A stretch of 64,000 nucleotides of DNA from DAMCAP01 sp032059445 (GTDB lineage Bacteria > Bacillota > Clostridia > Oscillospirales > Ruminococcaceae), in assembly GCA_032059445.1 (NCBI GenBank), contig DAMCAP010000011.1, positions 1 to 64,000 of the forward strand, written 5' to 3'. The position numbers were made by a program, and so were the translations under genes. Below the pieces are notes generated by a model that saw only the letters and a list, made by a program, of their open reading frames with translations, was not told the origin of the DNA and did no database searches. Positions 43,635 through 52,458 of the stretch are shown here, piece by piece (positions within the stretch are counted from its first letter, which is position 1; each line of letters starts with the position of its first letter).

Positions 43635-43719
43635 GACAGTTAGCTTTAGGCTGATGCCCCAGAGGGTTTATCAGCCATAGGCACCCCAATAAATAGGACA
43701 ACATAAAGGAGGAAACATC

Positions 43720-45177
43720 ATGCACAATACAAAAGCAGCGGCACTGTCAGTGATCGATAGCAAAAAAGACCTGATCCTAGACATCAACGACCGTATCTGG
43801 GAGTATGCTGAGCTCTCACTGCTGGAGCATAAGTCGATGGAGCTTTACTGTAAGGCGCTTTTAGACGAGGGCTTCGTAGTAGAAAAAGGCACAGCAGGTG
43901 TTGAAACTGCCTTCACCGGTACTTTTGGTAGTGGGAAACCCGTGATCGGTATTTTATCCGAGTATGACGCCCTCTCTGGCCTTTCTCAAAAAGGCGGAAG
44001 CACGGTTAAGGAGCCTATTGTAGCAGGCAAAGCAGGTCATGGCTGCGGGCATAATATGCTGGGTGCAGGTGCATTTGCTGCCGCGCTGGCGGTTAAGCGT
44101 TATCTCGAGACCTCTGGTAGCTCCGGTACCGTAATCTTCTATGGTTGCCCTGGTGAAGAGGGAGGTGCAGGTAAGTCTTTTATGGCGCGTGAGCGCATTT
44201 TTGAGCAGCTTGATGCTGCACTGACATGGCACCCCGGCTCTGTAAATGAGGTCACTACGGGTACCTGTAACTCTAGCTTGCAGATTGAGTATAAGTTTAA
44301 GGGTGTTTCTTCCCATGCGGCTGCTGATCCTCATCTGGGGCGCTCGGCGCTGGATGCAGTAGAGCTGATGAATATCGGCGTGCAGTTTTTAAGAGAGCAC
44401 ACCACCGACGACGCTAGGATCCACTATGCGATCACCGATGCAGGTGGGTATTCTCCCAATGTAGTACAGCCTCAGGCAAAGGTGCTATATATGGTGCGCT
44501 CCAACAAGGTAGGTCAGGCACTTGATCTCCTCGATCGTGTAGATGACATTGCCAAGGGTGCAGCCCTCATGACCTCCACCACCTTAGAGCGTACCTTTAT
44601 CGATGGTACTTCCAACACAGTGCCAAACTTTGCACTGGAAAAGCTCCTGCACGAAAACTTCGAGGAGCTGGGTGTGCCTAGCTATACCCAAGAAGAAGTG
44701 GATTTTGCGGCAGAGCTGATCAAAACCTATGAGAATCCTAAGACCCTACTGCCTGGCTTTGGCTCAAACCATGATGCCGAGATCGCAGCTTTTGTACAGG
44801 AGAAGATCAAGGGTGGCAAGCCGTTAAATGACTTCCTCATGCCTTATTTCTCCTCTACCATGCAGCGGATGGGCTCTACCGACGTAGGTGATGTAAGCTG
44901 GCTGACCCCTACAGCTCAGATCAGCGTAGTGACCTACCCCTCTAACTGCCCTGGTCACTCTTGGCAAAATGTTTCTTGCGGCCCTACCTCCATCGCCCAT
45001 AAGGGTACTTTATATGCAGGTAAGGTTTTGGCTGCAGCAGCAATCGATCTTTTTGAGAAGCCTGCTGTATTAGAAGCCGCCCGTAAGGAGTTTGCGCTGC
45101 GCAGCGCTGAGGGCTATCGTTGCCCGATCCCTGCGGATGCAGTGCCAATTGCAATCGGAGACGGTAGCAATGGATAG
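43720..45177 (+). CDS. AbgB-like M20 family amidohydrolase 5, 485 aa
   Basis: Metal-dependent amidohydrolase with ILSEYDALSGLSQ, GHGCGHN, GCPGEEGGAG, TWHPGS and FKGVSSHAAADPHLGRS, nearest in type to the gene at 16306. Start: ATG after aaaggaggaaacatc. It is directly downstream of the ABC importer (86 bp, no terminator seen), which strongly suggests hydrolysis of whatever the importer brings in. Its last 8 bp overlap the start of the next small gene. Confidence 0.92.
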   Translation: MHNTKAAALSVIDSKKDLILDINDRIWEYAELSLLEHKSMELYCKALLDEGFVVEKGTAGVETAFTGTFGSGKPVIGILSEYDALSGLSQKGGSTVKEPIVAGKAGHGCGHNMLGAGAFAAALAVKRYLETSGSSGTVIFYGCPGEEGGAGKSFMARERIFEQLDAALTWHPGSVNEVTTGTCNSSLQIEYKFKGVSSHAAADPHLGRSALDAVELMNIGVQFLREHTTDDARIHYAITDAGGYSPNVVQPQAKVLYMVRSNKVGQALDLLDRVDDIAKGAALMTSTTLERTFIDGTSNTVPNFALEKLLHENFEELGVPSYTQEEVDFAAELIKTYENPKTLLPGFGSNHDAEIAAFVQEKIKGGKPLNDFLMPYFSSTMQRMGSTDVGDVSWLTPTAQISVVTYPSNCPGHSWQNVSCGPTSIAHKGTLYAGKVLAAAAIDLFEKPAVLEAARKEFALRSAEGYRCPIPADAVPIAIGDGSNG

Positions 45178-45337
45178 TGTAATACTCTATACCGTGCAGC
45201 GCATAGATGGAGATTATGCTGTGCTCATCAGCGATAGCGGTGTGCAAAATCGAGTAGCCAGAGCTTTACTGCCTATGGATACTGACGAAGGCACGAAGCT
45301 ACGCTATCAGTGGCCCAATTACGAGATTATCGATTAG
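45170..45337 (+). CDS. DUF3006 domain protein, 55 aa
   Basis: A tiny protein with the pattern VQRIDGDYAVLISDSGVQNRV and ALLPMDTDEGTKLRY, typical of DUF3006 (beta-rich, function unknown). The ATG at 45170 overlaps the M20 stop by 8 bp with ggag at workable distance, so it is likely translated by coupling. It is the end of the importer/M20 operon before the terminator at 45404. Confidence 0.8.
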   Translation: MDSVILYTVQRIDGDYAVLISDSGVQNRVARALLPMDTDEGTKLRYQWPNYEIID

Positions 45338-45642
45338 AGGATTATAGGGCGTTTGCTCTTTTTGCAAAATCCTCTTTATGTAAAATTACTTATGCTATAC
45401 GAAATGCAGCCTGGTTACAGGCTGCATTTTTTGCGCTTATATAGGTACAAAGCCATTGTTTCAGTGGATGCGCGCAGATTAGGGTGTCGGGCTTGGGTAG
45501 ATAGGCGCATTTGCTGTCGCAACAGGCAAATGCTCTATGTATTGTATAGTATTAGGAGGTTATACCTAAAGTAATGTAAAGTAATTGGATTTGCTGTCGC
45601 ACTAAGTGTGGCATAGCTAGGCTAGGCCTTACCAAAAGACGA
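45338..45642. other. Intergenic region with the importer-operon terminator
   Basis: The 10-bp stem atgcagcctg / caggctgcat (45404-45427) with a 4-nt loop is followed by ttttttgcgc, a strong plus-strand terminator. The remainder has no gene; a 73-codon open frame there lacks a start signal. Confidence 0.85.
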
Positions 45643-45978
45643 TTATACCCGCATCATGAAGTTTTGGAAGTTGATCTCCTTGGTCTTGTTTGATATGATG
45701 AACCAGTCATAGATGGTCAGTATGCCGCACAGACCTGCAGTCAGCAGCTTGAGGATGCCCATAGGGATGTCGCCAAGCATAAAGCGGTCGATGCCAAGAC
45801 CACCTAAGAAGATGGAGATCAAGAGCATGGTAGAGGGGTCTTTTAGCTCCAGTGTGGCAATATTGATAAAATTATTCTCATCCATCTGGCTTAGGCGCTC
45901 TCTAATATACATGATTTTGTCTGGGGGGAAGTACTTGCTGTTAGAGATCAGATACATATCCAGCTTTTGTGCGTCCAT
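45643..45978 (-). CDS. TM2 domain-containing membrane protein, 111 aa
   Basis: Residues about 1-45 are cytoplasmic, then the TM2 module: two membrane helices linked by GGLGIDRFMLGDIPMGILKLLT with GLCGILTIYDWFIISN. The DRF motif in the loop is typical. Start: ATG at 45978 after ccacaggaggttatt. TM2 proteins have no fixed function; they often sit next to DUF2752 membrane proteins, as here. Confidence 0.85.
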   Translation of the reverse strand: MDAQKLDMYLISNSKYFPPDKIMYIRERLSQMDENNFINIATLELKDPSTMLLISIFLGGLGIDRFMLGDIPMGILKLLTAGLCGILTIYDWFIISNKTKEINFQNFMMRV

Positions 45979-46037
45979 AATAACCTCCTGTGGTCTGTAT
46001 GACCAGTGTATTATTTGCCTGAGTAATCTCTATATCA

Positions 46038-46388
46038 TTAAGGGATGAGCTTATAATATAGCCTGTAGAAGTAAATCAACATAGTGAGTAGTAAAGTAAG
46101 CCATATAAATATATTGGCAGCCTTGCTCTTAAAGGGCTTGTAGACATCTCGATGGATCAGTATCAATATCGATGCAATCAGAGGCACCGCAGTGGGTAGG
46201 TAATAGAAATATCCAGCGAAGTCTAGATGCAAAAGCGACGTGAGCGCCCGTGTAATGCCACAGGTAGGGCAGGGGACGCCGGTGCCGAATCGGATGGGGC
46301 AACCGATATAGGATAAACTAAAGAACAGTATGATGGAGCCCAGCAGCAGAAAGATCTTGATATGGGTTAGCAGGGTCTTTGTACCCAT
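46038..46388 (-). CDS. DUF2752 domain membrane protein, 116 aa
   Basis: Three membrane segments and the diagnostic GTGVPCPTCGITRALTSLL with the paired cysteines at the membrane edge, then HLDFAGYFYYLPTAV. The start at 46388 follows gggaggaaaca; the frame extends to 46412. Function unknown. It is cotranscribed with the TM2 gene 59 bp downstream. Confidence 0.88.
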   Translation of the reverse strand: MGTKTLLTHIKIFLLLGSIILFFSLSYIGCPIRFGTGVPCPTCGITRALTSLLHLDFAGYFYYLPTAVPLIASILILIHRDVYKPFKSKAANIFIWLTLLLTMLIYFYRLYYKLIP

Positions 46389-46744
46389 TGTTTCCTCCCA
46401 ATATAGCTGCAAATATGACAGCCGATATAGTTATATACCTTAAAGAAATCACGTAGGAAGTAGAGGCTATGGTAGATATACTCATGTGAATAGTATAGCA
46501 GGATTCGATGAAAGTGTCCAGTGGCACTTATAAACTGCGGTTTGTTTGGTGATTTTTTTGACTTCGTCAAAACGCAAATCAGGCTAATCGAGGTGTTATA
46601 AATGGTGCAGTAGCAAACGGCTATACGTGTATTTAGTACACTGTGTTTATAAGGATCTGTAGGTTAATTTTACAAAGCAACAGCCCGCCCTTACACCCAT
46701 GGAGGTGTAAAGGCGGGCTGGATTGATGATAAGATGAACTGAGC
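46389..46744. other. Intergenic region with a long-stem terminator
   Basis: The 17-bp nearly perfect stem cagcccgcccttacacc / ggtgtaaaggcgggctg (46681-46720) lies immediately after the mmdB stop and closes the minus-strand propionate operon, although its T tract is poor. The rest shows no gene. Confidence 0.7.
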
Positions 46745-47893
46745 TTAGCCCAGTACTGAAAGCAGCACACCTGCTGCAATGGCAGAGCCGATTACGCCAG
46801 CTACGTTTGGTCCCATAGCGTGCATCAGTAGGAAGTTGCTTGGGTCTTCCTTCTGACCTACAACCTGAGATACTCTCGCTGCCATAGGCACTGCGGATAC
46901 ACCTGCGGAGCCGATCAGCGGATTAACGGTACCGCCTGCAAATACATTCATGAGCTTCGCCATCAACACGCCAGCAGCACTACCGACGGAGAAGGCAATC
47001 AGACCCATGACCACGATCTTGAGGGTATCGGTATTGAGGAAGGATGCAGCTGTGGTGGTGGAACCAACGCTGATACCTAAGAAGATGGTAATGATGTTGA
47101 TCAGCTCGTTTTGTGCGGTTTTATTGATTCTGTCTACCACGCCAGACTCCTTAAAGAGGTTACCGAGCATCAGGCAGCCTACGAGGGTAACGGCAGATGG
47201 CAATAAAAGACCGCAAACCAGTGTAACGGCAATCGGGAAGATGATTTTTTCGCGCTGGGATACTGTGCGAAGCTGCCCCATCTTGATCTGGCGCTCCTTT
47301 TGTGTAGTGAGCGCGCGCATGATGGGCGGCTGGATGATCGGTACCAGTGCCATATAAGAGTATGCTGCTACCGCAATAGGGCCCAGGTACTCAGGTGCCA
47401 GCTTAGAGGTGAGGAAGATAGCGGTAGGGCCATCTGCACCGCCAATGATGGCGATAGAGCCTGCAACCTTGGGAGCAAAGCCCATAGCGGTAGCACCGAT
47501 GTAGGTACCAAATATACCAAACTGAGCTGCTGCGCCCAGCAGCAGGCTCTTAGGGTTGGCAATCAGTGGGGAGAAGTCGGTCATTGCGCCAATACCAAGG
47601 AAGATCAAAGGCGGATAAATACCCAGCTTCACGCCTTGATACAGGTAGTAGAGCAGCCCTCCAGGGGAGGTCAACTTCCCTGCCGCATCATATATAGGGG
47701 CAGCAGTGATTCCTCCCAGCGGCATATTTGCTAAAAACATACCAAATGCTATTGGCAAGAGTAGCAGCGGCTCGTATTTTTTTACGATGGCGAGGTAAAG
47801 CAGGACGAAGGATACCAAAATCATAATGGCAGAGCCTGCATCCATGTTTGCCAGACCGCTTTGCATGATAAACGTTGTCATTTTCTCAAGCAT
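46745..47893 (-). CDS. mmdB: Methylmalonyl-CoA decarboxylase subunit beta (Na+-translocating carboxybiotin decarboxylase), 382 aa
   Basis: The membrane subunit that decarboxylates carboxybiotin and pumps Na+. About nine membrane segments. The Na+/decarboxylation region IIIa reads AIIGGADGPTAIFLTSKL with Asp154, and region IV has NAxIGxAGVSAVPMAARVSQ-type residues (PLIGSAGVSAVPMAA). Length is typical for OadB/GcdB/MmdB; the neighbours define it as MmdB. Start: ATG at 47893. It is the last gene of the minus-strand operon. Confidence 0.95.
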   Translation of the reverse strand: MLEKMTTFIMQSGLANMDAGSAIMILVSFVLLYLAIVKKYEPLLLLPIAFGMFLANMPLGGITAAPIYDAAGKLTSPGGLLYYLYQGVKLGIYPPLIFLGIGAMTDFSPLIANPKSLLLGAAAQFGIFGTYIGATAMGFAPKVAGSIAIIGGADGPTAIFLTSKLAPEYLGPIAVAAYSYMALVPIIQPPIMRALTTQKERQIKMGQLRTVSQREKIIFPIAVTLVCGLLLPSAVTLVGCLMLGNLFKESGVVDRINKTAQNELINIITIFLGISVGSTTTAASFLNTDTLKIVVMGLIAFSVGSAAGVLMAKLMNVFAGGTVNPLIGSAGVSAVPMAARVSQVVGQKEDPSNFLLMHAMGPNVAGVIGSAIAAGVLLSVLG

Positions 47894-47972
47894 TTGAGAT
47901 ACCTCAAATCTATATATTATTTTTGCAAAATTCCATCGCGGGGTAGGGGGTATATGCGCCGTTGCTTAGATA

Positions 47973-48392
47973 TTAGCCGATGATTGCGATTACATCACCA
48001 GGCTGCACAGGTGTGCCTTCGTTGACTCTGATTTCCTTTACAACGCCGTCGCAGGGGGCAGAGATGTCATTCTCCATCTTCATTGCTTCGAGGATGACTA
48101 CAACCTGGCCTCTCTTGACGGTAGAGCCTACCTTGGCTACATGGCGGGTTACTGTGCCGCTCATTGGAGCAGTGATGGTGCCAGCGCCAGCAGGAGCGGG
48201 AGCTGCTGCCTTAGGAGCAGCTGGTGCTGGTGCAGGGGCTGCAGGCTTGGCAACAGGTGCAGGCGCAGCTGCCTGTACGGGTGCTGCTACTGGTGCAGGT
48301 GCTGCGGGAGCTGCTGCCTTAGCTGCTCCGGTGACTTCCTCTACCTCTACCTGATATACGTTTCCGTTAACAGTTACATTAAACTTTTTCAT
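47973..48392 (-). CDS. mmdC: Biotin carboxyl carrier subunit of methylmalonyl-CoA decarboxylase, 139 aa
   Basis: Structure in order: an N-terminal beta segment (KKFNVTVNGNVYQVEVEEV), a flexible Ala/Pro linker (about residues 22-72) and a C-terminal biotinyl domain with the biotin site EAMKMEN (Lys105). Such linkers swing the carboxybiotin between carboxyltransferase and membrane subunit. The start at 48392 fits tggagttagaa; the frame opens slightly earlier. Confidence 0.95.
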   Translation of the reverse strand: MKKFNVTVNGNVYQVEVEEVTGAAKAAAPAAPAPVAAPVQAAAPAPVAKPAAPAPAPAAPKAAAPAPAGAGTITAPMSGTVTRHVAKVGSTVKRGQVVVILEAMKMENDISAPCDGVVKEIRVNEGTPVQPGDVIAIIG

Positions 48393-48437
48393 TTCTAACT
48401 CCATTCCACCACAAGCGGTGTTGATTTAGTTTATAAT

Positions 48438-48764
48438 TTAGCTGCGGTTATTCTCAGCGATGCCTGCGGCAGACCAAGCAGAGTCACCCTGATAGCCTAG
48501 CAGAGGGCGCACCACAAGAGGGGTGATGGATTTCACCTTGAAGTCGGTGCCGCCCATATAGGCAGTGATAGCGGCCATGATGGCAGCCACAGTTTCTTCA
48601 CTGTTATCCTCGACGACAGCTTCGGTATAAGGCTCGATTACAGGTGCAGCGGCGGGTTTTTTATCGGAAAACAGTGCAAAACCCTGCAACATAAAGCTAA
48701 TCAGCAGCAGCACAAAAAATACAACGGCCATACCTAATACAGTTAATAGCAATGCTTCAGTCAT
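48438..48764 (-). CDS. mmdD: Methylmalonyl-CoA decarboxylase subunit delta (OadG-like), 108 aa
   Basis: A single N-terminal membrane helix (LLTVLGMAVVFFVLLLISFML), then an acidic/Ala-Pro linker and a C-terminal segment (VAAIMAAITAYMG, TPLVVRPLLG) as in OadG/MmdD subunits that assemble the complex. Start: ATG at 48764 after agggaggaaatacaaa. Confidence 0.88.
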   Translation of the reverse strand: MTEALLLTVLGMAVVFFVLLLISFMLQGFALFSDKKPAAAPVIEPYTEAVVEDNSEETVAAIMAAITAYMGGTDFKVKSITPLVVRPLLGYQGDSAWSAAGIAENNRS

Positions 48765-48779
48765 TTTGTATTTCCTCCC

Positions 48780-50324
48780 TTATACCGGGAAGTTGCCGTG
48801 CTTCTTGGCAGGGCGGCTCTCGCGCTTGGAGGAAAGCATATTGAGTGCTGAAGCAAGACGCTGTCTGGTGAGAGAAGGCTCGATTACATCGTCTACGAAG
48901 CCACGGGCAGCTGCCTGATAGGGGTTGGCAAATTGCTCCTCATACTCGGCAATCTTCTGCTTACGAGTAGCTTCAGGGTTGACGGATTTGTCGATATCCT
49001 TCTTAAATACGATGTTGGCAGCACCGGCTGCGCCCATTACGGCGATCTCAGCCATAGGCCAAGCCAGTACCTGATCGGCGCCTAGATCCTTAGAGCACAT
49101 TGCCAGATAAGCACCGCCGTAAGCCTTACGGGTAACGATGGTGATCTTTGGCACAGTAGCGTCGGAATAAGCGTACAGCATCTTTGCGCCATGGCGGATA
49201 ATGCCGCCGTACTCTTGATTTACGCCTGGCAGGAAGCCTGGTACGTCTACAAAGGTTACCAGCGGGATGTTAAAGCTGTCGCAGAAGGAGATAAAGCGAG
49301 CAGCCTTGTCAGATGCGTTGATGTCAAGGCAGCCTGCCATCACCTTGGGCTGATTAGCAAGGATACCGACGGTCTTGCCGCCCACACGGCCAAAGCCGGT
49401 GATCATGTTGCCTGCATAATAAGGGGAAACTTCAAAGAAGTCGCCATTATCCACGACAGAGGTGATAACATCCTTCATGTCATAAGCCTTGTTGGCGCTC
49501 TCAGGGCAGATGGAGTTTAGGTTCTCGCAGATACGGTTGACGTCGTCGTCAGTAGCTACGACAGGAGGCTTCTCCATATTGTTGAGGGGGAGGAAAGAAA
49601 CCAGCTTACGGATAGCAGCGATGGTCTGCTCCTCATTGGGGTATACGAAGTTGGCGCAGCCCGAAACAGAGTTGTGGGTCATAGCGCCGCCCAGTGCTTC
49701 AGCAGATACTTCTTCTCCGGTGACAGATTTGATAACCTGTGGTCCGGTGATAAACATGTTGGAGGTCTTCTCTACCATGAAGATGAAGTCAGTCAGAGCA
49801 GGGGAATATACTGCTCCGCCAGCACAAGGGCCCATGATAACAGAGATCTGGGGCACTACGCCGGAAGCAAGGGTATTGCGATAAAAGATCTGGCCGTAGC
49901 CCGAAAGCGCATCAACTGCTTCTTGGATTCTCGCACCGCCGGAGTCATTGACGCCAATGACGGGAGCGCCCATTTTGATCGCGAGATCTAGCACCTTACA
50001 GATCTTCTTTGCATGCATTTCGCCTAAGGATCCGCCCAGTACGGTGAAATCCTGTGCAAATACATAGATTAGACGACCTTCGATGGTGCCGTAGCCTGTG
50101 ACTACGCCCTCGCCGGGTGCTTCGGTGGTAGCCATGTCGAAGTTGGTGCAACGGTGCTCTACAAAGGCATCAAGCTCTACGAAGCTTGCCTCATCCAGCA
50201 GAGCGTTGATACGCTCCCTGGCGGTCATCTTGCCGGAGGAATGCTGCTTGGCTATACGGCTTTCACCGCCGCCTGCCATGACCTTGGCACGGCGATCGTG
50301 AAGGTTTTGTATTCTTTTGTCCAT
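48780..50324 (-). CDS. mmdA: Methylmalonyl-CoA decarboxylase subunit alpha (carboxyltransferase), 514 aa
   Basis: Transfers CO2 from (S)-methylmalonyl-CoA to biotin, giving propionyl-CoA. The acyl-CoA carboxyltransferase fold is clear: KQHSSGKMTARERINALLD at the N-terminus, VFAQDFTVLGGSLGEMHAKK, VNDSGGARIQEAVDALSGYG, and the C-terminal VPGFLPGVNQEYGGIIRHGAK and RKAYGGAYLAMCSKDLGAD. Length is standard (about 515). Start: ATG at 50324 after ataaggaggcatttcacac. Confidence 0.96.
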   Translation of the reverse strand: MDKRIQNLHDRRAKVMAGGGESRIAKQHSSGKMTARERINALLDEASFVELDAFVEHRCTNFDMATTEAPGEGVVTGYGTIEGRLIYVFAQDFTVLGGSLGEMHAKKICKVLDLAIKMGAPVIGVNDSGGARIQEAVDALSGYGQIFYRNTLASGVVPQISVIMGPCAGGAVYSPALTDFIFMVEKTSNMFITGPQVIKSVTGEEVSAEALGGAMTHNSVSGCANFVYPNEEQTIAAIRKLVSFLPLNNMEKPPVVATDDDVNRICENLNSICPESANKAYDMKDVITSVVDNGDFFEVSPYYAGNMITGFGRVGGKTVGILANQPKVMAGCLDINASDKAARFISFCDSFNIPLVTFVDVPGFLPGVNQEYGGIIRHGAKMLYAYSDATVPKITIVTRKAYGGAYLAMCSKDLGADQVLAWPMAEIAVMGAAGAANIVFKKDIDKSVNPEATRKQKIAEYEEQFANPYQAAARGFVDDVIEPSLTRQRLASALNMLSSKRESRPAKKHGNFPV

Positions 50325-50543
50325 GTGTGAAATGCCTCCTTATTTGGCACTTGATTTTGTAGTCGGCTTGCTCAAAATAGACTCAGTCTATTCGTCACCC
50401 GCTAAAAGCGAACGCCGTTTCGAGCTAGTTGCCTCCTGTAGCTTGTTTCGCCGCTTTGGGGCGCAGCGTGCTTGGCACGGTGAAACTCACCCAAGGTGAA
50501 TTTAAACAATTGTATCGGCAAGCCTTAGGGCTGCCTTGGGGAG

Positions 50544-50945
50544 CTACTTCCTCTCGGAGAGCTCGATTAGCACGCCGCCGGTGCTCTTTGGGTGTAAGAA
50601 TGCAATCCTTGCACCGCCAGCGCCGTATCTTGGGGTTTCGTCGATGAGACGGATGCCCTTGGCTTTTAGCTCTGCAAGTGCTTCTTCAAGGTTGTCTACT
50701 CTTAGAGCGATGTGCTGGATACCCTCGCCTTTTTTCTCGATAAACTTAGCGATAGGGCCGTCAGGGCTGGTGCTTTCCAGCAGCTCGATTTCGCTGTCGC
50801 CGCAGGGGAAGAAAGCTACCTTGACCTTTTGCTCTTCTACTTCTTCGACACCGTGGGCAGTAAGACCAAGAGTGGTGTAGACCTTGGAGGCTTCCTCAAT
50901 GCTGTTGACTGCGATGCCGATGTGGTCGATTCTTGTTGGAAACAT
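50544..50945 (-). CDS. mce: Methylmalonyl-CoA epimerase, 133 aa
   Basis: Interconverts (R)- and (S)-methylmalonyl-CoA, joining mutase and decarboxylase. VOC fold with metal ligands in DHIGIAV (His near residue 8), GIQHIALRVD and the final ELSE. TSPDGPIAKFIEKKGEGIQH is characteristic of epimerases. Start: ATG at 50945 after agaaggagtaacgct. A 218-bp stretch separates it from mmdA. Confidence 0.94.
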   Translation of the reverse strand: MFPTRIDHIGIAVNSIEEASKVYTTLGLTAHGVEEVEEQKVKVAFFPCGDSEIELLESTSPDGPIAKFIEKKGEGIQHIALRVDNLEEALAELKAKGIRLIDETPRYGAGGARIAFLHPKSTGGVLIELSERK

Positions 50946-51051
50946 AGCGTTACTCCTTCTCTGCCGGATGGCAGTTAATTATGTATCGGATACAATACAT
51001 AAAAAATATTATAAAGTTTATGAAGCCAAAATACAAGATTAATTAGGCAAT

Positions 51052-52011
51052 CTAATTAATTTTTATTTGATCAATCTTTTCTAAGATTGTCTCTGCTACA
51101 CTAAATGGATCATTGCTTCTGTGTAAGAGCTCAGGGATATATTGCTCTAGCAGGCCCGTTTCGCCTGCTGCTTTGTTAAGCCGGCGGGTAAAGGCATCGA
51201 GTAAAATATTATGCACCTCAGCCTTTAAGTTGCGGCTGCGGCGTATGTCTAAGCGCCCTGCTTTTGCATCTTCGCTTAAATGGTGGTGGATTTTCTCCAC
51301 TAGCTCTGCGACTCCATCGCCTGTCTGAGCTACCGTCTTGACAACAGGGGGGCGCAAGCCTTCAAAATGCCCCTTAAGATCAAGCATCATCTCTAGCTCG
51401 ATGACCAGACGCTGTACGCCGTCGCGGTCTGCCTTGTTGACACAAAAAATATCGCCGATCTCCATTAGCCCTGCCTTGATCGCCTGGATGTCATCTCCCA
51501 TGCCAGGGATATTGACGATCACCACCAGATCAGCCAGCTTGATAATGTCGACCTCAGACTGCCCTACACCTACTGTTTCGATAAAGACATAGTCACAGCC
51601 ATAGGCATCGAGTACCCGCACAGCGCTCATGGTATACTTGGCAAGACCACCAAGTTGCCCTCTGGTGCCCATAGAGCGGATAAATACGCCGGGGTCTACC
51701 GAAAGCTCCTGCATACGGATACGGTCACCGAGGATTGCTCCGCCGGTAAAGGGGCTGGTAGGGTCGACGGCGATGATGCCCACTGTATGGCCCTGCCCGC
51801 GCAGCTCTTTAGCAAGCTTGTCGGTCAAGGTGGATTTGCCTGAGCCGGGGGCTCCGGTGATGCCGATGATCTTTGCTTTACCCGTGTGTGGGTAGAGACC
51901 TTTGAGGATCTCTACCGCCATTGGGTTTTCGTTTTCTATATAGGAAATCACTCTGGAGGTCAGGCGGGTATTGCCCGCCAGCACTGCCTCGATAAAGTTT
52001 TTTACCTCCAT
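51052..52011 (-). CDS. meaB: Methylmalonyl-CoA mutase-associated GTPase (MeaB/ArgK family), 319 aa
   Basis: G-protein chaperone that loads and protects adenosylcobalamin on the mutase. Walker A GAPGSGKST (about residues 53-61), DPTSPFTGGAILGDRIRM, SMGTRGQLGGLAKYT, the metal site ETVGVGQSEVDI and NKADRDG for guanine. It begins 4 bp after the B12-binding subunit gene. Confidence 0.96.
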   Translation of the reverse strand: MEVKNFIEAVLAGNTRLTSRVISYIENENPMAVEILKGLYPHTGKAKIIGITGAPGSGKSTLTDKLAKELRGQGHTVGIIAVDPTSPFTGGAILGDRIRMQELSVDPGVFIRSMGTRGQLGGLAKYTMSAVRVLDAYGCDYVFIETVGVGQSEVDIIKLADLVVIVNIPGMGDDIQAIKAGLMEIGDIFCVNKADRDGVQRLVIELEMMLDLKGHFEGLRPPVVKTVAQTGDGVAELVEKIHHHLSEDAKAGRLDIRRSRNLKAEVHNILLDAFTRRLNKAAGETGLLEQYIPELLHRSNDPFSVAETILEKIDQIKIN

Positions 52012-52015
52012 GGCA

Positions 52016-52414
52016 CTATCTCTTTAGATTAGCCCGGATGTACTCAATGGTAGTTTCGGTGCTGGTACCGGGGGTAAAGATCTCGGAGATACCGTTTTCC
52101 TTTAGGAAGGGGATGTCCTCATCTGGGATAACGCCGCCGCCAATCACCAGCACGTCTTCTACGCCCTTTTCGGTCAGCAGCTTGGTTACGCGGGGGAAGA
52201 TATTGTTGTGAGCACCAGAAAGGATGCTCATTGCCAGTACGTCTACGTCCTCTTGGATTACTGCTGCAACAATCTGCTCGGGGGTCTGGCGAAGCCCTGT
52301 ATAGATAACTTCCATACCTGCATCTCTCAGTGCTCTTGCGATTACCTTAGCACCGCGGTCATGACCGTCAAGGCCTGGTTTTGCCACAAGTACCCTTATT
52401 GTTCTCTCACTCAT
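52016..52414 (-). CDS. Methylmalonyl-CoA mutase, cobalamin-binding subunit, 132 aa
   Basis: A stand-alone B12 domain: DGHDRGAKVIARALRD with the lower-axial His18, then SILSGAHNNIFPRV and VIGGGVIPDEDI. It functions with the separate catalytic subunit encoded just upstream, giving the split (two-gene) mutase seen in many anaerobes. Start: ATG at 52414 after taggaggacaatacag. Confidence 0.95.
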   Translation of the reverse strand: MSERTIRVLVAKPGLDGHDRGAKVIARALRDAGMEVIYTGLRQTPEQIVAAVIQEDVDVLAMSILSGAHNNIFPRVTKLLTEKGVEDVLVIGGGVIPDEDIPFLKENGISEIFTPGTSTETTIEYIRANLKR

Positions 52415-52458
52415 CTGTATTGTCCTCCTAGCATGCTTTTAATTCTATGGCTTGTGGC

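Noticed and set aside
45353..45574. 73-codon frame after the importer operon
   Set aside because: It covers the terminator hairpin at 45404-45432 and has no start signal.
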